This document shows positions 54,222 through 63,293 of a stretch of DNA of 64,000 nt, in pieces. The position numbers and the translations under genes are program-made. The stretch is from Vibrio sp. DW001. GTDB lineage: Bacteria > Pseudomonadota > Gammaproteobacteria > Enterobacterales > Vibrionaceae. The notes beneath the pieces were generated by a model that searched no databases, was not told the DNA's origin, and was given only the letters and a program-made list of their open reading frames with translations. How positions within the stretch are numbered: position 1 is the stretch's first letter; every line of letters starts with the position of its first letter. The stretch spans positions 372,001 to 436,000 of the forward strand of contig NZ_CP091976.1 of assembly GCF_029016285.1 (NCBI RefSeq), read 5' to 3'.

Positions 54222-55430
54222 TTATTTACACCGACGAATAATGACTGCCGTCCCCATTCCGCCACCAATACAGAGAGAAGCCAAACCAAGGTCTTGTTGT
54301 TGTCGTTCCAATTCGTAGATAAGGCTCACCAGAATTCGACTACCTGACGCACCAAGTGGATGGCCAAGTGCGATGGCACCACCATTTCTATTGGTACGTT
54401 CTAGAAGCCACTCTTGCGTGACGTCGTGCTGCGAAGCGAGCTGCTTTAAAACACCAAGTGATTGCGCTGCAAATGCTTCGTTGAGCTCTAGACAGGAAAT
54501 ATCCTGTAGAGACAATGCACTTTTTTCCAATACTTTGGCTATCGCAGGTACTGGCCCCAACCCCATAATTTCTGGTGATACGCCGGCTTGCGCATAGCTA
54601 ACCACTTCAGCAAGCGGTGTTAACTGATAACGCTCGACAGCGGATTTAGAGGCAAGTATGAGCACTGCAGCACCATCGTTAATACCCGAAGAGTTACCGG
54701 CAGTAACCGTTCCTTCTTTGATAAACGCGGGACGGAGTTTAGTAAGTGACTCTAAAGTGGTTTCCGTTTTCGGATACTCGTCAACATCCACGTTATATTG
54801 TTTACGGCGATGAGAGACCGACACGGATTCTATTTCGCTTCTGAACGCATGGCTGTTCAGCGCAGCGGCGGCTTTCATCTGGCTGTTTAGGGCAAATTCA
54901 TCCTGCTCTTGACGGGATATATTGAGTTTTTCAGCAATGTTTTCAGCGGTATTACCCATCGGATATTGATGAAATGCATCGGTTAGTCCATCAACAAAAA
55001 TACTGTCTTCTACCACCTGTTGTCCCATACGTACACCGGTACGTGCTAGGTGGGACTGTAGGAAAGGCGCTTGCGACATACTCTCCATCCCGCAAGCAAT
55101 GACCACCTCCGCGTCACCAGAACGAATGTGGCTAGCCGCATCCATAACCGTTTTCATACCGCTACCACAGATCATATTTAAGGTATAAGCGGGGACCGTT
55201 TCCGGTATCCCAGCTTGGATAGCCGCTTGACGTCCGGGACCCATTCCTATTCCCGCGCTAAGTACATTCCCAACAATGACTTCATCGACAACCTTCGGGT
55301 CTAACTCACTTTGCGTCAATGCAGCTCGAATAGCGATGGCACCAAGATCCGGCGCACTTAGGGGTGAAAGAGCACCGTTAAAACTTCCAATCGGAGTGCG
55401 TTTCGCCGCAACAATAAAAACAGGTTCCAT
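54222..55430 (-). CDS. atoB: Acetyl-CoA acetyltransferase (thiolase)
   Basis: This 402-residue biosynthetic-type thiolase interconverts two acetyl-CoA and acetoacetyl-CoA. Active-site residues are visible: nucleophile C88 in M-I-C-G-S-G-M-K, N-E-A-F-A-A near 320, G-H-P-L-G-A-S-G near 352 and the C-terminal C-I-G-G-G-M-G. It begins the leftward ato operon and, with AtoDA and the AtoE transporter, allows growth on acetoacetate or butyrate. Confidence 0.95.
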   Translation of the reverse strand: MEPVFIVAAKRTPIGSFNGALSPLSAPDLGAIAIRAALTQSELDPKVVDEVIVGNVLSAGIGMGPGRQAAIQAGIPETVPAYTLNMICGSGMKTVMDAASHIRSGDAEVVIACGMESMSQAPFLQSHLARTGVRMGQQVVEDSIFVDGLTDAFHQYPMGNTAENIAEKLNISRQEQDEFALNSQMKAAAALNSHAFRSEIESVSVSHRRKQYNVDVDEYPKTETTLESLTKLRPAFIKEGTVTAGNSSGINDGAAVLILASKSAVERYQLTPLAEVVSYAQAGVSPEIMGLGPVPAIAKVLEKSALSLQDISCLELNEAFAAQSLGVLKQLASQHDVTQEWLLERTNRNGGAIALGHPLGASGSRILVSLIYELERQQQDLGLASLCIGGGMGTAVIIRRCK

Positions 55431-55695
55431 ACCGAATTCCTTGTGGTTTAAAGAGTGTGATGTATGAACTTAGTGTACTAGTGAACCTAAGAAAGTGTTA
55501 TGGCGATCTGTTCAAACGCGGTTTGCAAAAATGCAAAGTGGTATGTGTGACGTCGAGTCGAATAGCCAAAAATTTAATGAAAAAATAGCCAGTAATTTAT
55601 ACTAGGCTAAGTAAGTTCATCATCCATTACTTATCTAGATTGGTATAAATTACTGACTATTTCTCGTCGATCTGAATCATCACGAATAGAACCAA
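55431..55695. other. atoB upstream region with a 20-bp stem
   Basis: The gap holds an imperfect long dyad: AAATAGCCAGTAATTTATAC (55583-55602) and GTATAAATTACTGACTATTT (55643-55662), with one mismatch, and an inner TAAGTAA/TTACTTA pairing. On the minus strand the last arm is followed by TTTTTT, so it may terminate the nitroreductase mRNA. The atoB promoter lies between this and 55431. Confidence 0.55.
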
Positions 55696-56451
55696 TTACT
55701 CTACTGTATCGTCGAACCCGAAACCTTGCGCTTTTAGTGTTTTCGCGATTGTAGGGAAATAGACTTGGCTGTAAAACGAGCCTGTTGAGGCCGCGTAACT
55801 TGGCATCTCTGTCATACCGATCTTATCCCACCACTGGCGAAGATCTTTATCGTATTGTTTTGCACCGCTCGCCACACTATTGGCATCATACTTCTCATAC
55901 ATAGCGAAACTTTCTATTGCCACTCTCGGTTTAACCGCAGAAGGCATATCTGTATCTGGAACACCAATAGTTGTCCCTACCAATGGGTATGTATTTTTAG
56001 GCAATCCTAGCAACTCGACCATGGCTTGAGGATCTCGACGAATCCCACCAATGGCAGTGGTACCATATCCCATTGCTTCCGCTGCCGTCTGAATGGCATT
56101 TAGCATAATACCTGCATCAACAGCACCGGCCATTATCCCCTCAGCAGCCTTAGGGATAACGATTTCTTGTCCAAGCTCTTTCATTACTGATTCGGCTCTG
56201 AAGTAATCCACTACGATGGCAACAAATATATCGGCACCCGCAACTTGCGGCTGACCACCTGCAATATCAGCCACTTTCTGAATCGTCTCTTTATCGCGAA
56301 TAACAACCAATGAAATTTGCTGACCATTCACGGATGTTGGCGCTTGATGTGCCGACCTCAAAATCAATTGCAAATCTTCTTGGGTAACCGCCTGACCAGA
56401 AAAATTGCGAACTGAACGACGATTGAGCATTTGTTCTATTGTAGGGTTCAT
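55696..56451 (-). CDS. NfsA-like NADPH-dependent nitroreductase
   Basis: This 251-residue flavoprotein of the nitroreductase fold starts I-E-Q-M-L-N-R-R-S-V-R-N-F and includes A-P-T-S-V-N-G-Q-Q (FMN binding) near residue 38 and G-Y-G-T-T-A-I-G-G-I-R near 128. The length and central segment fit the NfsA/FRP group (about 240) that reduces nitroaromatics, quinones or FMN. It follows a LysR gene by 119 nt on the same strand. Confidence 0.85.
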   Translation of the reverse strand: MNPTIEQMLNRRSVRNFSGQAVTQEDLQLILRSAHQAPTSVNGQQISLVVIRDKETIQKVADIAGGQPQVAGADIFVAIVVDYFRAESVMKELGQEIVIPKAAEGIMAGAVDAGIMLNAIQTAAEAMGYGTTAIGGIRRDPQAMVELLGLPKNTYPLVGTTIGVPDTDMPSAVKPRVAIESFAMYEKYDANSVASGAKQYDKDLRQWWDKIGMTEMPSYAASTGSFYSQVYFPTIAKTLKAQGFGFDDTVE

Positions 56452-56570
56452 TAATTCAACCTATTAAAGTTAGTTTTGACCGTTTATAGCGTTTTTCTAT
56501 ACTTAGTCATGTTATGCACTAGTAAACATATGATTATTATCTAATTAAACCAACAATTAAAGTAATAACT

Positions 56571-57473
56571 CTAATCCCCTAACTCTTCTATTACAAAATC
56601 AATAAAGCAACGTACCTTTGCTGACATATGTTTTCTACTTGGGTACACCATAAAGACACCGACAGAAGGCTTGGCCCAATCTTGAAAAAGTTCAACCAAC
56701 TTGCCTGTCTCCAATTCATCTTTTAGCGCGAAACACGGAATCCGAAAAATCCCCTGACCTGCCACAGCAAGCCCAACTTCCAACGTTGAATTATTGGTCA
56801 ATACATGGCTTTCTACATGGACGAGTATCTGTTCACCGTTAAGATCCTCGAATGGCCAGACATTCGGTTGTTTCAGATTGCTATAGCTGATGACTTTATG
56901 TCGATCCAATTCATAGGGATGTTGTGGCGTACCATGTTTGGCAAGGTAGCTAGGAGACGCAAGCACTAACGCCTCTGAACTTGTTATCTTGCGGCTGATC
57001 AGACTTGAATCTTCAAGGCGCATAGTGGCCCGGATGACAACATCGAAGCCATCGGATACGAGGTCAACTTTTCGGTCATTGAGTTCTAGATCTAACCGAA
57101 TTTTCGGGTATTTTTCAATAAATTGATCCAGAATTGGGCCTAGATTAGAAAGACCATACGACATGGGACAACTGATCCGCAACAGCCCATGTGGTTCACC
57201 TTGTTTCCCTACGATAGCGTTTTCTGCCTGCTCCGCATCTTCAATTATTTGATTACTCAGCTGGAAATAAAGCTCGCCTTCTGGTGTTAAACTCAATGAC
57301 CGAGTAGTTCGATGTAGCAAGCGAACACCTAACCGCGCCTCAAGTTTATTCACCTCTTTGCTGATATATGAAGTGGAATGCCCACTCGCGTCTGCGGCTA
57401 AGGTAAAACTGCCCAACTTAACCACCTGAACAAAAATCACCATGCCGTCTAACAGGTTGCTCTTTACCGCCAT
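56571..57473 (-). CDS. LysR-family transcriptional regulator
   Basis: This 300-residue regulator has the HTH with F-T-L-A-A-D-A-S-G-H-S-T-S-Y-I-S and L-L-H-R-T-T-R-S-L-S-L, and a C-terminal effector domain beginning L-L-R-I-S-C-P. It lies between the nitroreductase (same strand) and an FMN reductase (divergent) and likely controls one or both, probably in response to a redox-active compound. Confidence 0.87.
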   Translation of the reverse strand: MAVKSNLLDGMVIFVQVVKLGSFTLAADASGHSTSYISKEVNKLEARLGVRLLHRTTRSLSLTPEGELYFQLSNQIIEDAEQAENAIVGKQGEPHGLLRISCPMSYGLSNLGPILDQFIEKYPKIRLDLELNDRKVDLVSDGFDVVIRATMRLEDSSLISRKITSSEALVLASPSYLAKHGTPQHPYELDRHKVISYSNLKQPNVWPFEDLNGEQILVHVESHVLTNNSTLEVGLAVAGQGIFRIPCFALKDELETGKLVELFQDWAKPSVGVFMVYPSRKHMSAKVRCFIDFVIEELGD

Positions 57474-57690
57474 ACGAGTGCCTTTTATATATCTGCTATA
57501 GCCATTGTTTTCTATTACGAACCGCTTTTTATATGCGGTCGTATTCTATAAGTAATAAACGCCAAAGCAACGATTTTGCCGTCCATTACGAGTCATTTGG
57601 AAATAATTAGTCCACATTTAGGGGATTAATAAACATATGAGTTTCAATTAAAGTGTATCCATACCCCAAGAAAAAGAAAAGGCATTGATT

Positions 57691-58212
57691 ATGAAAGTAC
57701 TCGCATTCGCAGCAAGTAGCAGCAAAAACTCTATAAACAAACATCTAGCTCATTACGCCGCACAACAGATAGAAGGTGCACAGGTAGAGCTTCTAGATAT
57801 CAATGACTATGAGTTACCATTGTTTAATGAAGACCGAGAAAAAGAACTTGGCCAGCCAGAACTTGCAAAAGCATTCTATCAAAAGCTTGGCGAAGCAGAT
57901 GCCATTGTTATCTCATTCGCTGAGCATAACGGTTCTTATACCGCGGCTTATAAAAACTTGTTTGATTGGACTTCTCGTATCAGCATGCAGGTGTTCCAAA
58001 ATAAACCTATCATCATGCTAGCCACCTCTCCGGGTCCCGGCGGTGCAAGTAATGTTCTTGCTGCAGCACAAGGTTCTGCGCCTCATTTCGCAGCCGATGT
58101 AAAGGGGGCAATATCCATCCCAAGTTTCTACGACAACTTTGATTTAGAAACCGGACAGTTAACCAATAAAACTTTTGTTGATCAGCTATTAAGTGCAATT
58201 TCTCAGCTCTAA
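57691..58212 (+). CDS. NADPH-dependent FMN reductase (flavodoxin fold)
   Basis: This protein has 173 residues from the ATG at 57691; an upstream in-frame TTG is not needed. It has the phosphate-binding loop A-A-S-S-S-K-N-S-I-N near residue 8 and S-F-A-E-H-N-G-S-Y-T-A-A-Y-K-N near 76, typical of the azoreductase/chromate-reductase-like FMN-reductase group. AAGG precedes the start. It is divergent from the LysR gene, fitting a quinone or xenobiotic response. Confidence 0.88.
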   Translation: MKVLAFAASSSKNSINKHLAHYAAQQIEGAQVELLDINDYELPLFNEDREKELGQPELAKAFYQKLGEADAIVISFAEHNGSYTAAYKNLFDWTSRISMQVFQNKPIIMLATSPGPGGASNVLAAAQGSAPHFAADVKGAISIPSFYDNFDLETGQLTNKTFVDQLLSAISQL

Positions 58213-58238
58213 TCAACGTTTAGCCAGTCATGAACAAG

Positions 58239-58280
58239 AAAGGCAAAACAAGAAGGATCATTCTGTTTTGCCTTTTTTTC
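58239..58280 (+). terminator. Terminator after the FMN reductase gene
   Basis: AAAGGCAAAACA and TGTTTTGCCTTT form a stem with a GAA/TTC extension inside, followed by a T run. Confidence 0.85.
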
Positions 58281-58474
58281 GTGTTTTGTTTACAGGAAGA
58301 CGGTGTCGATGTGCATTAACGTTGTGAAGTTCTTGTCTTGTAAGCACTCTATCTCTAGTTGAAAGAACAGACCAGATTGAAACTGACTCAATTCTAGACA
58401 AAGCCAAGATAGTAGGTCTGCCTCAACTTAGTCAATTCGAATTAGAGTAAGCATCTTGAAACTATCGCTGTTTG

Positions 58475-59005
58475 TTAATTGTGCCCCAACCACTCTGAAC
58501 GCAACACTCCGTACTTGACTGAATCGTAATACTTACCCTCGTAATAACGAACTTTTCGCAACCTAGCTTCTTGTTGAAAGCCCAACTTCAGTGCTAATGA
58601 CATCATGCGAGTGTTACCTGACCAAGTTGTTAAACCTACCCGTTCAATCGCTTTATTTTTAAATAAAAACGAAACCCATAGAGAAATAGCCAACGCAGCA
58701 ATGCCTTTACCCCAAAACTCGGAATCATAAATCACGACACCTGATTCAAGCCAGCGAGTCGCTTCACATTCCCAATAACAGCTTACTGTTCCAACAGGAA
58801 CATCGTCTACCGTAATCAGTTGTAAGTCCGTGCCGTTCAATAACAGTTGAAACGAAGATTTTTCAAACTGTTCTAATGACGGGTGCGAGTAAGGAAAATA
58901 AGGACCATTAAACTTTGTCCATTCGTTATTCGAAATGACCAAGGCATGAATTGCTTCTAGTTCGTTTGGTCTTGCTGGCCTAATACTTACTCGCTTTTCT
59001 TCCAC
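58475..59005 (-). CDS. GNAT-family N-acetyltransferase
   Basis: This 176-residue RimJ/RimL-type protein has the acetyl-CoA loop F-W-G-K-G-I-A-A-L-A near residue 100, the W-S-G-N-T-R-M-M-S-L-A-L-K-L-G-F segment near 132, and R-Y-Y-E-G-K-Y-Y-D-S-V-K-Y-G-V-L at the C terminus, all usual for this group. The start is GTG with AAGGA upstream. Substrate unknown. Confidence 0.82.
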   Translation of the reverse strand: MEEKRVSIRPARPNELEAIHALVISNNEWTKFNGPYFPYSHPSLEQFEKSSFQLLLNGTDLQLITVDDVPVGTVSCYWECEATRWLESGVVIYDSEFWGKGIAALAISLWVSFLFKNKAIERVGLTTWSGNTRMMSLALKLGFQQEARLRKVRYYEGKYYDSVKYGVLRSEWLGHN

Positions 59006-59143
59006 GATGCTTCCTTATATTTTGTAGCAAACTGACACCTTCTTTCTAGCTAACCATTTATCCTGCCAGCAGTTTTGTACATCAATTAGTTAGATTTTCA
59101 CGCTAACCTGGCTTATTCGGGTAATAAAAAGTCACCTTAATGT

Positions 59144-59338
59144 CTAATTCTGTTTTATTCTTGTACTGTCACAAAGCCAAACCTCGCTAATTAGTGCCCG
59201 ATTTTTTATATCTTGCTCATCATGTCCTTGCTCAGTTACCGCTTCCCCTAATATATTCGCATTAATGACTCCATCAACAGCGATATCGTTGGCTAACTAG
59301 GTAAATTGCTCTCCCCTATACTCAAGGTAGCGATTCAT
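59144..59338 (-). pseudogene. Short frame broken by an amber codon
   Basis: Reading left from the ATG at 59338 gives MNRYLEYRGEQFT, then an in-frame TAG (59297-59299), then a further 50 codons of protein-like sequence (L-A-N-D-I-A-V-D-G-V-I-N-A-N...) to a TAG at 59144. The unbroken frame of 64 amino acids apart from the amber suggests a small decayed gene. I do not know the family. The rest of the 374-bp gap from 59006 to 59379 holds nothing I can support. Confidence 0.35.
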
Positions 59339-59379
59339 ATTTCGAACTGCAAAAAGACAGTGGATTTGCGTTCGTGAAA

Positions 59380-60126
59380 CTATAAGCTATTGTTCTCAAA
59401 ATTTTTACCAATTAAGAGGCCTACATTCTGTTTCTTGAGATGCAACAATCTTGTTTTTAATAACCCAAGGTTACCAAATTCATAAAAAGGTACATGAAGG
59501 ACAGCGACAAACCCGGCATCTAGCATCATTTCATGCCAAGTACTTCGATTGTTGAAGCACACGCCAACACCTGCCGTGTTTGCTCCCATCAGGCTTGTAA
59601 TCGGTGCAAGTAATTTTGACGACGTCGATTGGTAAATTAAGGCACTCGGTAAGTTTCGAACCCAAATACCTTCATAAAAGTTTTCAAAAACAACAACAAT
59701 ACCATTAGGCGATAAGTGCTTAAATGATTTTTCCAATGCTTGCTGCTGTAGTTGAATCGAGGCGTTATACGAATCTCCTACGAAGTGATGGAGAACCCAG
59801 TTGAACTGAATAATGTCATACTTTTCATTAATATCCATATCTTGAAATACTGAACATATTAATTTCTTTCTAGGGTTTTCAATGTTTTTTATAAGTAGAG
59901 AGTTTTCTGGTTCAAGCAAAGTGACTTGTGCTTTGGGGTACTGAGTTAAGATTTTATCCGCGTATAACCCGTTACCACCGCCAACATCTAGCAAGTGAAA
60001 CGATTTGTCAGTTGGATAAAGCATATCAATTTGTTGGCTTAAACGAGCAAACATATTTTGGTCGATATACTCGGTATCAAAAGAACTTGTCTGGTCAGAC
60101 TGAAGTTTTCGCACACTAATGTCCAT
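59380..60126 (-). CDS. Class I SAM-dependent methyltransferase
   Basis: This 248-residue protein has the SAM-binding motif I L-L-D-V-G-G-G-N-G-L-Y near residue 43, an acidic motif II at L-L-E-P-E-N, and N-W-V-L-H-H-F near 108, the family's motif IV region. It is likely a small-molecule methyltransferase. GAGG precedes the ATG. It has no operon partner and its substrate is unknown. Confidence 0.8.
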   Translation of the reverse strand: MDISVRKLQSDQTSSFDTEYIDQNMFARLSQQIDMLYPTDKSFHLLDVGGGNGLYADKILTQYPKAQVTLLEPENSLLIKNIENPRKKLICSVFQDMDINEKYDIIQFNWVLHHFVGDSYNASIQLQQQALEKSFKHLSPNGIVVVFENFYEGIWVRNLPSALIYQSTSSKLLAPITSLMGANTAGVGVCFNNRSTWHEMMLDAGFVAVLHVPFYEFGNLGLLKTRLLHLKKQNVGLLIGKNFENNSL

Positions 60127-60315
60127 ACTATTACCTCATCAATGGTATTTGAAATAGTATTGCAAAGCTCATACCACAAGTAATATTGTTTAATTTCAAC
60201 TTGTTATAAAATTAAATTTCAAAATAATATCAGATATTTCAATCTGACACTCATAATGACAAAACCGACAATACAATCATTCGAACTTAAACAAACACCA
60301 AATACTTAAAGGCAT

Positions 60316-60345
60316 AAAAAAAGCTGGCAAATAGATCGCCAGCTT
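60316..60345 (-). terminator. Terminator of the DUF294 fusion gene
   Basis: AAGCTGGC (60321-60328) pairs with GCCAGCTT (60338-60345), with an A run on the left that becomes a T run in the minus-strand transcript. It is placed 21 nt beyond the stop codon. Confidence 0.85.
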
Positions 60346-60365
60346 CTCCTTATTCGCCTCCAATA

Positions 60366-62924
60366 TTAAAGAAAATCTCGCGTGACTTTATCGTGGAATA
60401 TTGAAATATGGTTCAGCACATTCTTTAAGTTTTTCTGCTCTAGTTCAGTTATATCGCTAAGCGCCAGAGCATCATTCACTTTACGCAAATCTGTGTATTC
60501 GATGATCTGATTGATAAATCGCAGTTGCCAAATATGGTCAAAGATATAGACCATTTCACGAAACGTAATCGCGTCGATCTCTCCTTGCGCTAACAACCCT
60601 TTCAATCGAGCCATGGTATTGCTTTCTCTGATATCATGTTTAAGGGCATAGATTCGACAAAAAATCTCCATTGGCCTCAGACCTGCTTTTAAGTTCAGTG
60701 ATGCCCTACCGTCATAATCTTCTGTTTTTATCTCATCTGAGTTATTTAGAGGTATCTCGTATGACAAGCAATTTTGCGCATAAGTAGGCAAAAAATCAGG
60801 ATGTATATGGAGTAGTTTTTGAATGTGCGACTGAATACCATTAACTAAGTCGGCATGACCATAAGTAGAACGAATATCGAAAAACACGTTGAGCTCTAAA
60901 ATCGACTCAGGTGAAGCTTGTTCAATCCAAAGACTAAAGTTTTCTTCCCACTCTTTTTGACTCAGGCACCATTGATGATTAGACGCCATAATTAGCCCAT
61001 CACAATAACTATAACCCGCCTGATTAAGCATGGCACATACCTTTTCTGCTAAATGCAAAAAGTAGCGCCGAATTGACTTGAGGTCTGCATCCGCTGGCGT
61101 TTCAAACACGATGGCATTATCTTGGTCGGAGAAGAGTGTCATATCATGACGCGCATTACTGCCAAACGAAATAAAAGAAAACGGCACAGGCGGCTCTCCA
61201 ATATCATTGATAGTAAGCTCGATAAAACGACAAATTGCGGCGTCGTAGGTACTGCCAATGAGACGGCGTAAATAATCAGGTCGAGTGCCAGTTTCTATCA
61301 TATCTCGTATAAGATCTGGAAGTCGATTAAGTGACTCTACGACTTGCCCATGACTACTGCCATTCTCTATCTCAACCACGATATTACTGCTAATCTTTTG
61401 GTAGTTAGTTATGTTATTCATTGGCCCAAATCGACCACCATAAATCTTACGCACTATGGGGCGGAATGTAATGACATGACCAAGCTTCTCTGACAAAAAT
61501 ATTCTCGATGTACTCAATATTATGTCGACCTGCTTGCCCCCTTTTGATTGAAGCTGAGCCTCAAATTCTCCCGGTTCACTGTCATGATTAAAAAGCGATA
61601 ATAGATGGCGTAAAACTTCCGTATTTTGAGGGCTGTCTGAAAAAAGATCTTTCCAAATCGATTGGGATTTCAACTCAGTGTCTGTATAACCAAGCAACTG
61701 GTGGAGCCGACTATTAGAAAAGATAACTTTGCCGTCGGCAGTCAGTATGTAACCTTCATTTGAAGACTCAACCAAAGCTCTATATCTATTTTTCGCTTCA
61801 TGTAGAGCTTTTTCAGCCCGTTTTTTCCGATTTTCAATCACTTTAGATTGAGTAATCACGTAGCCCATGATGACAATCAACCCAATGGTTATCACAAAAA
61901 ACACACGGTATAACGTACTTTCAAGAAAATCGATCCCTTGTTGAACATCTTCAAAGTAGACACCCGTCCCTATGATCCAGCCCCATTCTTCGACCCCTTC
62001 AACATAAGTCATTTTAGGGGCAGTAATACTCGGGTCATCTTTCCACTGCCACTGATACTCGATAAACCCATGTTGCTGAGCAGCGACCATTTTGGCTATC
62101 TCAACAAACACGGGAAAACCGGTGGTATTTTCACTGTCGGTGTAGTGCGTTAAATCTTGCCCTTTTAACTCTTTTCGATAAGGGTGCATCACCATTTTTG
62201 GCTGCATATCGGTAATAAAGAAGTAGTCTTTATTTTCGCTACCATAGCGCATTGCTTTAATATCCGTCGCCGCTTGAGACTGAGCATCTTCTTTTTCCAA
62301 GAGACCTCGCTGCTCTAATGCGACATAACTGTCAACGATACTGACTGCCGTTGATGTCAACTCCTTAAGCATCTGGCGTTTTTGTGACAGCATTGAGTCT
62401 TCCACAAGCGGAACAATGACGTAAATGATGCTGGTAACAAACAGTACAATAGCTGCGACGGTTGGCAATACAATTCGAAGACTGAAACTCGCGAGGGTGT
62501 TTTGACTCTCCTGCTGCGAAGAGGGCAATCCATTAAAATAGTCGGCTAACTCGTTCGCATCTAAAACTTCACTGAGTTCTTCGCCGTGAGTGGCTTCATG
62601 AAACCTTGCAGTGAAAGTACCGTTTTCAAAATCCGCGCGAGAAGGTAAGTAACCGTCGTAATCATCTCGCAAATGGGTTTCAAACACATCTTTGATCTGC
62701 TGATTAGTGTATTTATCACCAAATTCTTTAATCGCTTCAAAAAGGGCTTCTTTACAGTGACGAAAACGACGATGATCATAGGGATCATAGTCCATTTTTC
62801 TGGCCATTCTTAACGAATGGTCAGTTCCATCATGGTCAAAAAAACCATCAATCCATTTGTGAATGTCTTCGCCACGAACACCAAAAAGATTTTCTGTACG
62901 ATTAGCGTGCTCGGTAATTTTCAT
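60366..62924 (-). CDS. Cache-PAS-DUF294 nucleotidyltransferase, two-helix membrane sensor
   Basis: This 852-residue protein has a cytosolic N-terminal domain (about 1-130, H-K-W-I-D-G-F-F-D then H-R-R-F-R-H-C) that I only loosely match to DUF6915-type domains, and helix 1 at about 148-172. A periplasmic single-Cache domain (about 180-330, with Y-F-F-I-T-D and W-G-W-I-I-G-T-G-V-Y) and helix 2 (about 338-358) follow, then a PAS domain (about 380-490). The DUF294 nucleotidyltransferase has G-S-N-A-R (588-592) and S-D-Q-D-N (599-603, aspartates 600 and 602), then the DUF294 C-terminal helical domain. It would sense a periplasmic ligand and nucleotidylate a target, a GlnD-like chemistry. No ribosome site is obvious. 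Confidence 0.85.
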   Translation of the reverse strand: MKITEHANRTENLFGVRGEDIHKWIDGFFDHDGTDHSLRMARKMDYDPYDHRRFRHCKEALFEAIKEFGDKYTNQQIKDVFETHLRDDYDGYLPSRADFENGTFTARFHEATHGEELSEVLDANELADYFNGLPSSQQESQNTLASFSLRIVLPTVAAIVLFVTSIIYVIVPLVEDSMLSQKRQMLKELTSTAVSIVDSYVALEQRGLLEKEDAQSQAATDIKAMRYGSENKDYFFITDMQPKMVMHPYRKELKGQDLTHYTDSENTTGFPVFVEIAKMVAAQQHGFIEYQWQWKDDPSITAPKMTYVEGVEEWGWIIGTGVYFEDVQQGIDFLESTLYRVFFVITIGLIVIMGYVITQSKVIENRKKRAEKALHEAKNRYRALVESSNEGYILTADGKVIFSNSRLHQLLGYTDTELKSQSIWKDLFSDSPQNTEVLRHLLSLFNHDSEPGEFEAQLQSKGGKQVDIILSTSRIFLSEKLGHVITFRPIVRKIYGGRFGPMNNITNYQKISSNIVVEIENGSSHGQVVESLNRLPDLIRDMIETGTRPDYLRRLIGSTYDAAICRFIELTINDIGEPPVPFSFISFGSNARHDMTLFSDQDNAIVFETPADADLKSIRRYFLHLAEKVCAMLNQAGYSYCDGLIMASNHQWCLSQKEWEENFSLWIEQASPESILELNVFFDIRSTYGHADLVNGIQSHIQKLLHIHPDFLPTYAQNCLSYEIPLNNSDEIKTEDYDGRASLNLKAGLRPMEIFCRIYALKHDIRESNTMARLKGLLAQGEIDAITFREMVYIFDHIWQLRFINQIIEYTDLRKVNDALALSDITELEQKNLKNVLNHISIFHDKVTRDFL

Positions 62925-63293
62925 TACGTATATTTATCTCAACAGGACTATTGATAAATGAATCATATATTGTGCGCTAAGTAGCAAGTCTACTCAAACA
63001 ACCACATTACACCCCAACTATTTTTGATAAATTAATCTAAATCAATAATTTTGCTGAATGGATTTTATAAACTTAGCTTGATTTAATCGTTTTCATTCAA
63101 TCTGAGAGGTTTTCTCTCAGTAATTTATCATCGAGAAATACCAACCGTCATTTTCCCTCTTTATTACTAACCATTTAAAGAAGCATGGTAGCGTCTGGGA
63201 TGTCGTCTAGTACTGGTTGAAGACCAGTATACCACGCGCAAGTGGAACGTGACTGGCTATGGTAAAACTCGAAATCCTTATAGGAATAACTAT
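62925..63293 (+). promoter_or_regulatory. Structured leader of the DUF3360 gene
   Basis: The 369-bp gap between the divergent DUF294 and DUF3360 genes has a CTGAGAG/CTCTCAG hairpin at 63102-63120 and, from about 63187 to 63262, a compact set of stems. TACTGGT (63211-63217) pairs perfectly with ACCAGTA (63223-63229), CCAC (63232-63235) pairs with GTGG (63242-63245), and GGTAGC...GTC could close with GAC...GCTATGG around them as a three-way junction. An AGGA ribosome site lies at about 63281. It may be a riboswitch or other structured leader. Confidence 0.45.

Noticed and set aside
58325..58449. About 40 codons of open, protein-like frame ending in TAA before the GNAT gene
   Set aside because: No start codon with a ribosome site and no recognisable family; could be a relic but cannot be supported.
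63197..63208. GGGATGTCGTC in the DUF3360 leader looks like a segment remembered from a folate riboswitch
   Set aside because: The rest of that fold is not present and the class is not expected here; short similarity is not evidence.
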